Origin: Lepidodermella squamata
Taxonomy: Eukaryota; Gastrotricha
Direction of reading: 5' to 3'
DNA length: 64,000 nt
Assembly: GCA_047495785.1 (NCBI GenBank)
Contig: JBLDXI010000023.1
Location: 372,001-436,000 of the forward strand
Of this stretch, positions 22,401-33,548 are shown in pieces. Below the pieces are notes generated by a model. That model searched no databases and was not told where the DNA came from. It saw nothing but the letters and a program-made list of their open reading frames with translations. How positions within the stretch are numbered: position 1 is the stretch's first letter; every line of letters starts with the position of its first letter. The translations under genes and the position numbers were made by a program.

Positions 22401-24795
22401 CTAAACTGGAACCTCGAAAACCTCTTCCACTTTGGCAAGATGCACAATTTTTTCCAGATTTCGAAAAATATGAACTTCTAATTTTAGGCTACAATTGGGG
22501 CCGGCGTGCGTTGGGACTAGATGCAGAAAACAAATGTTACAAGGACACGACCCTTCGAAATTGCACTGAAGAAGATATCGTTATCTTTCGAAACAAGCAC
22601 AAGGTTATCCCGCGAAAGCCAGGGTGGCCGAAAGCTTTAAATTTTCTACTTTTCTACTTTACAATTTCTATTCTTTCTATTACAATTTCAACTTTTTGAT
22701 TGCCAAATTCTTGTCAATAAAAAATCTCGAATGTATCATTAATTTGACTTTTGAAAATTGAAATTCCGGCGAATCCGTCTCGGACTACTCATGCCGTAAA
22801 ATCGGACACAGAAATCAGGCTTTCAATAAATTTCGTTGCCCAACATATAAAATAAAAAATGAATTCACCTTTCGGAAGTGAGAAATCAGGCTGAGTCAGC
22901 TGTTTGCCCAGCTCTCGGGCGTGTTCGATGTAGTCGGATTCGAACTCGGTCTGGTCGAATTTGATGCCGAGCCGGCGGTACAGCGCCTCCAAGTTCTGCA
23001 GACAATGGCCCCGCATCGAGTGCCAAATGCGCCTCGTCCGCTCGTCGCTTCGCTCCAAATCAGCCTGCCACTTGTGAAGGCGAGCTTCGTCGAGTTCACG
23101 CTTCTTTTGCTGATGATGATTGTTCATGCGTGACGGTAATGCTGATTCATCTGAGTACTTTTTCCACAGCCATTGAAGCGTTTCACGAGATGTTGCCGAA
23201 CAGCCGGTTTTAGCACCCAGCAGCCGCTCGACTTCTTCTTCGGACAAAGCTGTGCCTGAAATTGAGAACAAAATTGCCGTTATTAGGCGCAACATTCATG
23301 CCGCAGACTAATCTGAAGTTACAACGATTTTGAGAATTTGTTTGAATTTTAACAAGATAAAATTGGAATATTTAGCAGTAAGTATTCAATTTGGCCAGGA
23401 TAAACTTTTGAAATTGAGCCTAAATTTTCTGTAAAATTAATTACTGTATATCTACTCATTTTCGGTGTTCATAATGGAGATTTTGGCCCTGTACATTAAA
23501 TTTCGGTGGATTTGAATTCGGTTTTAGGTTGGCCGCTGAGTAAAAAATTGATTTATTTTAATTAGAATTAATATTCGGTGGTTTTAATTTCGGTATTTTT
23601 GCAAAACACCGAATTCAAAGATCAAACCGAAAATTAATTACCACCGAAAATTAGTAGATATACAGTAATTGAAGAATGTGAATAAAAGTCTAATAATATG
23701 AGAATTTAAAAAATTTAAAAATTTAAATTTAGAGAATTAAAAAAGATCGACTTTTTCAGAAAACCCGCGTTAATTAGTGACGATGTTTTTGGAACCCTTA
23801 ACCAGGCTAATAAAACAAGCCTGGAATTCAATGCTCAGTCATAGGAAAAATTCACATTTCGAATATTAAAAACCAATCATGAATTTTGAAGTTTGGACCT
23901 AAAATCGAGTTCGGAGCCCAATTTCAAAACTTGGAACCAATCTTGCAACAATGACAACAATTTTAGCTTCACAAGCCAGACATTTTTTAGACTGGACTTG
24001 GCCAGCAAGAGGCTTAAACATCAGGAATTGCACAAACGTTTGAAAACTGTATAAAAATGGGGAAATTTCGGAATAAAATCTCAGAAAAATTTATTTTCGA
24101 AAATTTAAATATTTCAACCACATTTCAGTCTGATAAATAAATTCGAAAAACTCATCTCTGACAATTAAAAAAATTTTGATAAATTAATTTTCGAATTTTC
24201 AAGCAAGAAAGTATTATTTCAATCAAATTGAAATTTAATGCAATATAAAAAAAATATTATTACCTATCCATGCGAAGTGCATGTTGCAGTCGCCGATGTA
24301 ATTAAGCCTGACGACGCCGTGCCCAGCCGCGCAGAATAAATTCGCCAGGACATTGCCAATAATAGTCGACCTCAAATTACTCGCGTGAAGCGGCTTGGCC
24401 AAATTCGGCGAGCTGTACTCCATGAGGATGAGGCGCCTCTGCTTCGGCGGCGCCACCAGCGGGTGCCGGGCGCGAGCTGATTCGTCAAACTGCATCAGGT
24501 ACAGCTTCTCGAGCAAATCCCTCACTAATTCAGGCGAAATCAGGCCGGAATTCGGCAGCAATTGGCGCGGTTCTTGGAGAGAGTGGCGGCGGAAGTCGAT
24601 GTTGGAAAATTGTGTTGAGGTGGCGCTTGTTGTAGCGAAAACCCGGCGATTTGGCGTTAGCGAATTGTGGCCGGTTGTGAAGTCGTCGAAGTAACGAAGT
24701 AACGAGGTGGCTAAATTTGACCGGCGGTTCATCGACCGAGACCGGCGGAGGGCCTTGAACGGCACGCCTAGTATGACTTTTCTTAAAAATGGCAT
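19405..24795 (-). CDS. RARS2: Arginyl-tRNA synthetase, probably mitochondrial
   Basis: Charges tRNA-Arg with arginine. Five coding exons on the minus strand: 24795-24264, 23255-22869, 21985-21663, 20305-19900 and 19697-19405. All introns are GT-AG, phases join, and the total of 1941 bases gives 646 residues. Family landmarks in order: EYSSPNLAKPLHASNLRSTI (class I HIGH region), RLNYIGDCNMHFAWIG, RRLGIKFDQTEFESDY, RPGGSSAYLSRDVSAL, FSWEAALDLGPDSGVTLQFA, HARLCAIE, and the C-terminal anticodon-binding helices through RATRSLLGSCINILGL. The overall arrangement follows human RARS2, with a longer N-terminus and a polar insert before RPGGSS. Two motifs are unusual: HIGH reads HASN (second His replaced) and the usual GDWGMQF reads GDCNMHF. 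It may be a functionally diverged enzyme or a decaying gene, although all frames are intact. Confidence 0.85.
20590..20850 (+). mobile_element. Pogo-type transposase relic, CENP-B/Tc5 HTH part
   Basis: Lies antisense inside intron 3 of the RARS2-like gene. The translation LCDYLLKLANRGFPLDEINV...FNEGKLPGRDWYVPFMKR follows the second helix-turn-helix of CENP-B/jerky/pogo transposases (RGFPLT..., PGRDWxxxFMKR). It ends at a stop at about 20851; no catalytic domain follows. Confidence 0.7.
22230..22415 (+). mobile_element. Pogo-type transposase relic, start of DDE domain
   Basis: Antisense inside intron 2 of the RARS2-like gene. One frame reads RKNYPMKIMIATDETAVWLN, then SNPNVTIERPVAKEV, corresponding to the pogo/Tigger segment around the first catalytic Asp (DETPVWF...). 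It ends in a stop after ALCR. Exon 3 of the host gene lies between this relic and the HTH relic, so they are probably two insertions. Confidence 0.65.
23439..23670. mobile_element. MITE in intron 1 of the RARS2-like gene
   Basis: The ends are inverted repeats of about 29 bp with one mismatch (left end begins AATTACTGTATATCTACT, right end is its complement). The element is 232 bp with no coding capacity. Confidence 0.65.
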
Positions 24796-25141
24796 CCTAT
24801 ACGAAAAATGAAAACATCAAGGCAAGGATTGATTAAAGAAAGGCAACATTTCGAATTTAAATTTAAATTTTAAAAATTTAAAAATTTAAATAAGTACCAG
24901 AATTTTTCAAATAAAAAATTCTGAACTCTAAAGAAAAACATCGCACCAAATAAAGTTTATTTTTCAAATACTTATTGACCTCAGGTAAAATCGTACCCGG
25001 ACTACTTTGAATTTGATCATCCGAAATTTGAAAATTTCATAATTAAATTTAAACAATTTTCAAAAATTTAATTTTGTTGTAGAGATTCCGCGAGATTTAG
25101 TTATTGTGAACCGCGAAGCTTCAAACCACTTTTCTAGAAAA
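24796..25141. other. AT-rich upstream flank of the RARS2-like gene
   Basis: Runs of AAATTTAAA-type sequence. Presumably holds the promoter of the minus-strand gene; no motif can be singled out. Confidence 0.3.
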
Positions 25142-25940
25142 TACCGTAAGGCGGTCTTACTTCGGACAAAAACGTGTTTTTGGGGCTTAGTTTTTCGAGG
25201 TGCACGAATTTTTTGACGGGCTTTATGTCAAAAGATGCGCCTTGAAAAACTGCATATTCTAGTATCAACTCCGGAAAAAAATTAATTTTTCCCGTAAAGG
25301 TATTAAAGGAAAACTGGTCCGGCTAACTTCGGACACAACTGGGGTAACTTCGGACAGCTCAATGTGAATATTTAGATTGGGGTCAAAGTTCACATTAAAG
25401 CGAGATAAAATTTGTGAGCAGATTTAAGAAAAAAACTAAAAAAAAACCAAAATGCATGATGAGGGATTCGAACCCTCAATATTGAATTGTGCTCCCAACG
25501 TAGCTTAGTGCTGTTCTCAATAAAATATGGAGTTTAAAAAATGTCAAGGTCAATTGACATCCCGTAGTTTGAAGCTGTCCGAACTTACCCGGGACAAAAT
25601 TTGTTTTCTAAAGTATTTCCTGATCAAAATTGTCGTTAAAAATTGGTTTGAACATGACAGCATTACTAAGTCGATGGTGCTCTATCTTTTCCGCTTCTCT
25701 CCAGCAAAAAATACCTACCTGGTGAAAAGTTAGAAATTTTGGGTCGCGGGACATGACTGCCAAGAAGTTGGACTATTCTTCGCATACTTATCTGTTTTCA
25801 ATGTCATTTGAAAGCCAAGACTCAGGGCTATCTTTTGCAATTTGAACGGTCTCTATATTCACCGGGGTTGAGGAGAAATCCCAGTTCAAAGTCAAAAGTG
25901 TCCGAAGTTACCTTGTCCGAAGTAAGACCGCCTTACGGTA
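25142..25940. mobile_element. Non-autonomous DNA transposon (799 bp)
   Basis: Perfect terminal inverted repeats of at least 28 bp; the left end begins TACCGTAAGGCGGTCTTACT and the right end is its complement. Inner copies of TTCGGACA and its complement occur on both sides (about 25325-25360, 25575-25590, 25900-25920), like subterminal transposase-binding repeats. No transposase. The end TACCGTA is shared with two other MITEs in the window. Confidence 0.75.
25449..25510 (-). other. tRNA-like sequence lacking an anticodon arm
   Basis: The minus strand reads a D-arm-like GCTACGTTGGGAGC, then after about 14 bases a perfect T-arm-like hairpin GAGGGTTCGAATCCCTC. There is no room for an anticodon stem-loop. 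It sits inside the 799-bp transposon. Probably a tRNA-derived relic, not a functional tRNA. Confidence 0.35.
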
Positions 25941-26667
25941 TGCTTCGAATTTTCAAAAACTGAAAATTTAATAAGTTGAAAAATCAAAACAATGAAGCAA
26001 TCAGGAAAGATATTCGAAGGTAGATACAAGGATAGAAAATAAATTAACAAAAAATGAGGCCCACATCGAATCTCAGGTGATATAAAAGTGAAGTCGTTGA
26101 TGCTGAGCAGCAGTTGTGATGTACATACAATTGATGCTTTCGAAAGATAATTTTGAAAAGTGAACAATTTTTGTTTCGCATTGAGCTGAAAAGCGTCATC
26201 TGTTTGATGTGTGGCGCGTGCTCGCTGGTCTTCATTCATAACATATTCTGATTTTCTCGTTTTGAAAAAAGTCTCAAGAGTGACAAAAATTGGGAGAAAT
26301 AGGGATAAAATGATAGTTAATAAATCCTAAAAATTTTCGAAGTTTAGCCAAAGCTTCACAATTTTGCCATAATTCTTTTACCAAACTTGATGATGCTACA
26401 AAATTAGAAAATTAAAAAAAAATGTGACCTTAGAAAATATTTTTACAATTTTTCGAATAATAAAAAAATCACACTTTTACACGCATCGATTGAAAACCTC
26501 GAACCGAATGGTCAAAATCAATATCAATTAAAAAAAACCTATAAAACAAACAAAAATCAATTTTTCTATTTTATAATTTTTATAGTTACAATATGCGATG
26601 AAACTCATATTTTACTGAAAAAATTGCACAAATTATTCTTTGACAAAAATTAAGTTTCGATTTTGAT
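25941..26667. other. AT-rich intergenic, no gene seen
   Basis: Very A/T-rich; short open frames lack coding character. Confidence 0.4.
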
Positions 26668-27003
26668 TTATTCGCTGATTTTTCGCGAATTTCTGCGGCG
26701 CTTTTCATCGATATCGCTCTTATCCAATGATTGCTCCAATTTCCGCCCTTCATTCATCTTCATCTCAGCGCCATCGATTCGCTTGCGAACAGCTCTAGCC
26801 AGTTGTTCCTTGTCGTGTTGGCGTTTCAGCTCGTTTGGCGGCGAGCCAGAATTGGAGCCGGCCGACGAACTCGAACTCTCGTGATCGTCACCTGCCGGCA
26901 TAGCATACTCGGCTTTGATGGCCTGCTGCTGTCGTTGTTTCTTCTCGACAATGCGCTTCAATCGCGTGAACGATCGCGTCGGAGTTCGACAAGACGAGGA
27001 CAT
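26668..27003 (-). CDS. Small basic, low-complexity protein (hypothetical)
   Basis: Open frame of 111 residues from the ATG at 27003. An in-frame ATG at 27105 would add a hydrophobic 34-residue leader, but the MSSSCRTPTRS start looks more natural. Composition: a basic, Gln-rich N-terminal half (RLKRIVEKKQRQQQAIKAEY), a Ser-rich linker (SSSSSAGSNSGSPP), then a charged helix-prone C-terminus ending RRRNSRKISE. I do not recognise the family. It stands alone, 1.9 kb upstream of the RARS2-like gene on the same strand. It could be a single exon of a larger gene. Confidence 0.45.
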   Translation of the reverse strand: MSSSCRTPTRSFTRLKRIVEKKQRQQQAIKAEYAMPAGDDHESSSSSAGSNSGSPPNELKRQHDKEQLARAVRKRIDGAEMKMNEGRKLEQSLDKSDIDEKRRRNSRKISE

Positions 27004-27105
27004 GATGTGAATATTCTGCCCAATTTCGAGTGAAAAAAGTGAGAAAAGGATTAACATGAAAATTGCGTCCTTAAGAGTGGTATGTGCGCGATTGTTGCGC
27101 AACAA

Positions 27106-28244
27106 TCAAACGCCGCGTGCCTTCAAATAGTGTCATTTTTAATAGACCCCATTGATACCTTAGCAATTTTATTAAATTGATAAAGTAGATATTAATCGGC
27201 GAGGGCATTTTCTTGAATTATAAAAGAAATTATGGCTCTTCATAATTACACAGCTGCGCAACAGTTTTTTCAACCTTTCCAACTTTTTTCTGGGAAATTT
27301 AAAAAAAATCAACCTCACGAGAGAAAACCTATGGAATGTGCCGATGGTTCGATTTACTGTGTTTTTGCAGTTTCCCCAACTCCAGTTTGCCATTGACAAG
27401 AGACCTACTTGTTATTCTCATGGAATTTTGAATTTATTCAGCTTGATATGAAGTATAACTGAAAATATATGATTCCTCAGATGTTAGAGTAGCAGAAATA
27501 TATATTTGCATGACTAGCATCAATTTCCAAAATGTCAAAATTTCAATTTGTAGTCAGATTCAATTGAGATTTTTTTATTTTTTATTCAGATTTTTCGTTT
27601 TAATCATTAGACGTGGGATTGTGTACCACCCTTCGGAATTGCCGTTTCGCTTTTGACTGATATAACAGGCATGTTCACGCCGACTGTTACAGAAATTTAA
27701 CCAAAGAAACATAATAAAATCGGTGAAATAGCGGCTGTCGAACAGCGTCGCGTCAAAGGAGCAATGCGAATTTTCAAAGCATAAGCATGCGATGTCAATA
27801 TCGCATTCCTAATGTCACAGCCCCAAAAATGCACCTCAAATTTGCTTTCTAGACTCGGGATGTCATGGTCACGGTCAACCGTGATTCCAATTTGTCGAAA
27901 TCATATGGGAAAGAAAAACTCTGAAAATGTACACGAGGCCCAGCCAACGAGGTCAAGGTCATTAGCCACGCAACATTTTATTTGAACACATTTGACGTCA
28001 AACGATTCCCCATGTTTCAACGGCCTATTCCTCCAAGATGAATCCAATTTCAATGAAAAATGACTGGACAGCGGCGTTTTAACAAATTTGGCTACCATGG
28101 CCAGGGTTGACTTTTCCTGATGTACACTTGCCAGCGGTAAAATTGTTCCTCGATTCTCGACGAGTGGGTTGAAATACTTCAAGCAGTCTTTAATGTACCT
28201 TTTGTTTAATCCAGAACTAAAATTTTTCTTAATCAGTCAGAGGT
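27106..28244. other. Intergenic, no gene seen
   Basis: No frame with convincing coding character. Nothing else supported. Confidence 0.4.
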
Positions 28245-28686
28245 TACCGTAAACTACAGTATAGAGGCCGCGGCGATTAATTTTCCTGATTTTTCAGAAA
28301 GGGGTGAAAGATGCGGCGATTATTAAGGTGCGGCGATTATTCGAGTGCGGCCTTTATTTTCTTGAATTTTCAGCCGTCACGCTGAACTAGCAGTTTATTC
28401 ACTACTAACGGGTGTAACAGGTGCGCGAGAGGCCGGTTTTCACTGTAAGCAAGATCTGCAGCTAGCGCGATGAGTTTACATATTTGCTAAGAAGTGCGGA
28501 TAATCCGTCTACTCGGAGTCACCCCAGGTGTTTCATTGAGGGTGACTGCTAATCGCTGTTAAGTGCGGCGATTATTCGCGCGCGGCCTTTATTATTGCCA
28601 AACTGTTGAAAATGGGGTGTTTTTGCGGCGATTATTCGGGTGCGGCCTTTATTCAGGATGCGGCCTTTATACTGTAGTTTACGGTA
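28245..28686. mobile_element. MITE with TACCGTA ends (442 bp)
   Basis: The left end TACCGTAAACTACAGTATA (28245-28263) is repeated inverted at the right end (to 28686), and both continue into a GGCC-rich block. The interior has several copies of GCGGCGATTATT and TGCGGCCTTTAT arranged as subterminal repeats. A shorter relative lies at 48725-48899. Confidence 0.8.
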
Positions 28687-28879
28687 TATGTGTTGCTGTT
28701 TAGTCATCAGTTGATCCAAGGGAGTAATTTGAGAAACATCGAAAAATAACGCGCATCAACGCAATGGGCATCCAGCCCTTTATCAGTACGTGGTATAATC
28801 ACTGCCATTTTCATCTGCTTCAGTTGTCATGCTGCCAGCCTGAGTATCGTCAGTAGTGGCTTCATTATAGTTATAGCCA

Positions 28880-31650
28880 TCAGTTGCTGTTGGCTGTTGT
28901 CAAAAACAACACCGGAGGTTTAGCTGTAACAGCTCCAGCTTTTCGCAGCACATTTGCAACAGCCGAATTTTGGAAAAGCAGCGCCATGTCAAGTGGGCTA
29001 TAGCCATCCTCATTGAGGGCATTCATGTTTGATCCAGCTTCAATCGACTCTTGAAAATTGTTCGAGGTCCCCCGAGCTGCGAGAATGTGCAGTACAGTAT
29101 CCCTTCTACCCAGTTTCCGATTGATATAGTAACCTTTCTAGACGAGAAACTTGGCAAAACCGTTGAACACAAAGCTATTCCGAATAAGGGTGAGGCACAT
29201 ATCGTTTTTTTTTGTTGCGTGAATTCACGTTCACTCGTGTGACGTTTGCGAATCTTCTTGCCTGCGTGAAAGTATTGTCGTCGTTTTTACAAGCCAGCAA
29301 AAAGGCGGTGTTGCCATCTTTATCAACAGCCCTTACATCCGCGCCAGAATCGACGAGAAGATCGACGATGGTTTGGGCATTTGAACTGGAAGCTGCGATC
29401 ATCAGCGGGGCCTTCCCAGTTGATTCGCGGCCTTCAAGGCCGACTCTAGCAGTTTTGACAAGGAATCTAGCCAATTCCAAGTTACCGACACGAGCACCTA
29501 GATGTAGCAATGAATAATTACGGTACTTCGTCGAACTGATCATAGTTTGAACGTCGGCTCCTTTTGACAGTAGATACTCGTAGACTTGAACTCGATCTGG
29601 CGATTGCAAGTACATGGCTGCAGCTGCAAGCGGATTCCTGCCTTCGGTATCCTTGTCGGAAACAGCATTACCAGCCTCCTCGATTGCGAACCTCACCATG
29701 GGAAGAGCAGGCATTGAGGAGATTCGGCATGCCTCGAAAATGGTTTGATCCACGTATTTCGAAGCTCCTTGCGAAATGAGGAATTTCACGATTTCAAGAT
29801 TCTTGGCCGCAGCGTCAAGTATCGCCGTTCTTCCGTTAGATTCCAAATCAACATCAGCTCCGTAGTTCACGAGCAGTTGAACCAGATCAAGACGACCTTG
29901 TTCCGCGGCAAGCATTAGAGCTGATTTCTTTAGCTCTGGATGAATCGCATTTGCGTCGCCTTCGTTTTCCAATAGAATTTGGAGCATTTCAAGCGACGTG
30001 TTGTTGGCGACTAGAGCAGCAGCCACCGCTGGGATAGGTTGCTCCCAATCCAAGAAGGCGCAAGCCGAAGCGTCATAATCGCCTTGACGTTCCATTAAAA
30101 TAGCGTCACCACGGGCTTGATTTAGTCGAATCATTTCGCGAACAGCAGTAACGTTCCCAGATTTTACGTAGGCAACGAATTTCTGCAAAAAAGGAAACTC
30201 AGAAAATCTTGCTGAATTAACGCTGAATTAACATACCGAGTTCAGCTCATCTTGCGTTTCACTCCGTTCAATTTTCTTGGCCGATCGTGTAGTAGCAGTG
30301 GACTTTGTCGCTGCAGTTGATCTTGCCTTGAAAATAGCTCCAACAATCGGCTGCAGACCCGCATCGATTGCCTTGTTGCTAGGCGTTAATGGCCTAATAT
30401 TGGTAGCAGTGATGGTTGTCGACTTTCTCGACAGTGAAGATGGAAGCGTTGATCCCGGAGGTGAGCGACTGGTGGACGATACTCTAACTAACTCGCTACC
30501 GTAAGCAGCACCTCGTCTTCTCAAATGGGCCATGCTGATTCTATTATCCCACGATGTTGCAATGTCCAAAGCTGTCTGACCCCGGTCATCCGTCGCATTC
30601 ACATTAGCGCCTAAATCGATCAGGGCCACAAGAGTTCGCTCATTAGCAGTCGAACTTGATGCAAACATTAGCGGGGAAGGGTCGTCTTTAACGCTGAAAT
30701 TATAGCCTTTGCTAGCTAGATACCGCAAAATTTCGACAAGATCCCATTTATAGGCTTCCGAATCTCTGATGAGGTGAAGGGGGCAGGATGCACCCGCTGC
30801 CGCACATCGTTGCCGCCTACTTCAATTGCGAACTTTATAAAGGGCAAGTAGCCCAACTCAGTACTATAGATTCGACAAGCTTGAAGCAACATGTTTTCAT
30901 AGTCGTTGTTCCTCGCCTGCGGATCAGCTTCTTGATCCATCAAGTACTGGAGTAGAGCGATGGAATAGCCAGATCTTACCGCGATCAGCAACGGCGTGTT
31001 ACCATCTTTGTCTCTCCCATTAACATCTATTTTGAACTGCTCCACAAGCAATTTGGCAAAAGGTACTGGATCTGTCGTCGTGACTCGGCTAAGTAAATGA
31101 AGAGCAGTTTGTCCATCGTTGTTTCTGGAATCATGAAGGGCAGAACCATGCCTGTTTCTGGAATCAGGCGATTCGAATGGTAACAAGTAGTAAACAAGGC
31201 GAAGATAGTCTTGGGTGATCGGGCCATCAAAGGAGACCATTAACGCCGTCTGATTTTTCGGGTCTCGAACATCAGTTTTAACTTTGAACTTTTCAACGAG
31301 AAGTCTTGCTAGATCCAGCCTGCCAACCCTTGCAGCCCAGAGGAATGGAGTTTTCGCCTCGTAGTCATAATTCTTCGCTTCAACATTCGCGCCGTTCGAA
31401 AGTAAGAATTCAACCATTTCGTAGCTTTGATTTGTTTTAACTGCAATCGCGATAGCTGCTCCTGCGTCATCTATTCGATAACTCGATGAAGAATTTGCGG
31501 TAACAAGGCCGGAATTCAACATTTGCCGAGCCGTTGCCAATTGGCCGGATGCAACTGCTTGGTTGAAAGCCTAAATGGAAAATAGAAGACTTCGGTTTGA
31601 ATTAAATAAATTGCGAGGTCTTACGCTGTCGTAGTCGATCTGCCTGGCAT
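28880..31650 (-). pseudogene. Ankyrin-repeat gene, broken (ankA)
   Basis: Paralogue of the intact gene at 57344-61414, with the same three-exon plan. An exon 1 remnant (YARQIDYDS before a GT at 31623-31624) lacks the signal-peptide ATG. Exon 2 runs 31572-30237, then a 54-bp intron (30183-30236), then exon 3 30182-28880. Lesions relative to paralogues: the 5' end is lost; a frameshift near 30800-30812 follows EVGGNDV; another frameshift lies in a poly-A run (minus strand, 29205-29213); and a stop codon at 29138-29140 replaces a Gln codon in LVQKGY. Ankyrin repeats of the type TPLLIAVRSGYSIALLQYL remain readable throughout. Several independent lesions make it a pseudogene rather than an assembly error. 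Confidence 0.85.
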
Positions 31651-32330
31651 AGATTATAACCGCCGGTGTTTCCTCCACGCGCGCACTCCTATTGGTTGGT
31701 TAAATTTACGCGTAACCGCACGTCGCGCGCATTTATTGCGCAACAAATAATTGCTTTCTACGCGCACGCTGCAAAATCACAAGAAAATCACAAGTCAGCT
31801 ACCCCGAACTGAACAAGTCAAGTATATCATGTGAAGCGCGCGCATCGAGAGTACATTTTTCAGTTAGTAACAAGTTTCAAAAATTGCAAATTTTTAGAAT
31901 ATATGCCAGAAATAATGATGCCTTACAATCGACAGGGCGCTCAGGAAATATTTCCAAGCAAAATAAAATCGCGCCACCATGGTTCATCATGGTATTATGT
32001 CGCTTTTATGAAATCGCAATTTTTCTACATTTTTAGAAGCGCATGAGTTTTGATTCACCGTAAATAGCTCGTGCCATCGGTGCGCGCTTTCGCAGTTTGT
32101 AAGGTAAAATTTGAATTTTGCGGGAAAACCATTTCCTATTTAATCGATAGGTAAATAAGGGACCGTGCCGAAATAGGCGCATTTTCGGCAGTCGGCGGCA
32201 GCAAGTAGCAGCGGATAACAGGCAGCAACATGCGCGAGCAGTAGGTGGAAATCGATGATGGCAAGCTCCCGAAAACCAAAGGAAAAGGCGGCCGCGGCTA
32301 GGGCCTTTCGGCAAGTTCTGTAAATAAAAA
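31651..32330. other. Intergenic, no gene seen
   Basis: Begins where homology to ankyrin exon 1 ends abruptly. Locally CG-rich (GCGCGC near 31677 and 31728). No gene recognised. Confidence 0.35.
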
Positions 32331-33265
32331 ACTTCGTAATATTATCTCAAAATATCTACATTGCTTCTATGCTAACGCTCGTAGTGTCAAGAATAAAACT
32401 CATCTGCTTAGACGTGTTCTTGAAAAATCACTCTATGACATAATTGTTATTTGGTAAAGTCAATTCCATCAGGGACCTAGGGGTCCTGATTGACGATCGT
32501 CTCTCTTTTTGTGACCATATTGACTCTATAGTAAAGAAATCGATGCAACGTATCAACCTTATCTTTCGTGCCTTCAAATCTCGCGATAAAGCTACGTTAG
32601 TTCGCGCCTACTGTGTATACGTGCGACCTCTTCTTGACTATGCGTCCCCAATCTGGTCTCCCTACACGAAAACGTTAATTAATAAAATCGAAAAAGTTCA
32701 ATCTTACTTCACTCGTCGCCTATTCTGTAGAAAAATATCTGATCCACGACCCTCATACTCTTTACGACTACAACAGCTCCATATTCCATCTCTTGAACTG
32801 CGACGCTTGAGAGCTGACCTGGTCTTACTGTTCAAAATTATAAAAAATGAAGTTCGCTGTAATCTTTCTGACAAGCTAAAATTTAATTCTAACGTCACTC
32901 GTTCTAATCATTCCTTCAAACTAGTTATACAAACTTGTAGAACTGACCAATATCGCTTCTCATTTGTAAACCGACTAGCTGCGATCTGGAATAAATTGTC
33001 AAACGATATAGTATCTTCTAATAATTCTGTTATTTTCAAACATAAGCTTATGACTTGTGATCTTTCTAGTCATCTTCGCAGCTCAATACTGTAAACATTA
33101 TCCACTTTGCGCGCTATGAAAATATGTTATAATGTAGGTACATGTAAGTGGCAGAACTTGCCCTTTGTATTCTAATCCATTTTCCTCAATGATTGTTAAC
33201 CTTAAATTCTGTAATTATTTTGATTGAATTTGGAAAATAAAATACAATACAATACAATACAAAAA
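32330..33265 (+). mobile_element. Non-LTR retrotransposon, internally deleted
   Basis: Translation from 32358 gives HCFYANARSVKNKTHLLRRV and ...LYDIIVIW, the first strand and helix of an apurinic-type endonuclease domain. At 32444 it jumps, in another frame, to the C-terminus of a reverse transcriptase ORF (RDLGVLIDDRLSFCDHI ... RAYCVYVRPLLDYASPIW ... VNRLAAIWNKLS) ending at 33094. About 150 bases of 3' UTR follow, ending in the repeat AATAC x4 with A-rich sequence (33238-33263), a typical CR1/Jockey-like tail. The rest of the endonuclease and the RT catalytic core are deleted. Confidence 0.8.
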
Positions 33266-33548
33266 GCGAAATCAATTTTTAAGGTACGTACGTTATTTGA
33301 CGTAGGTCGGTATAATATGCTAATGTCGAAGAAATGCTGTTCTATCGATAAGCACGATCATGTCTAGAAGAAGAGGATGCATCATCTGCAGCCTACAGCG
33401 TTCTCCTTCATAGCAGGCGCTAATTAGTATCCATATCACACCATATCATCACCTTCACTGCGAGTTAATCGCTTATGCCTCTAGAAAATACTCCATTTCA
33501 TCAATTCATTCCTATATACCGATATATTCTAGTTTATCCAAAATTAAA
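33266..33548. promoter_or_regulatory. 5' flank of receptor G with shared block
   Basis: Contains CCGATATATTCTAGTTTATCC just upstream of the ATG at 33549, resembling the blocks ahead of receptors C and E. Possibly core promoter or 5' UTR. Inferred only from conservation between paralogues. Confidence 0.35.

Noticed and set aside
22337-22699. 120-codon plus-strand open frame in RARS2 intron 2
   Set aside because: It overlaps the pogo relic in a different frame and has no recognisable domain. The meaningful frame is the one reading TDETAVWLN.
27901-28182. 93-codon minus-strand open frame
   Set aside because: No homology recognised, no flanking splice signals, and isolated in transposon-rich DNA.
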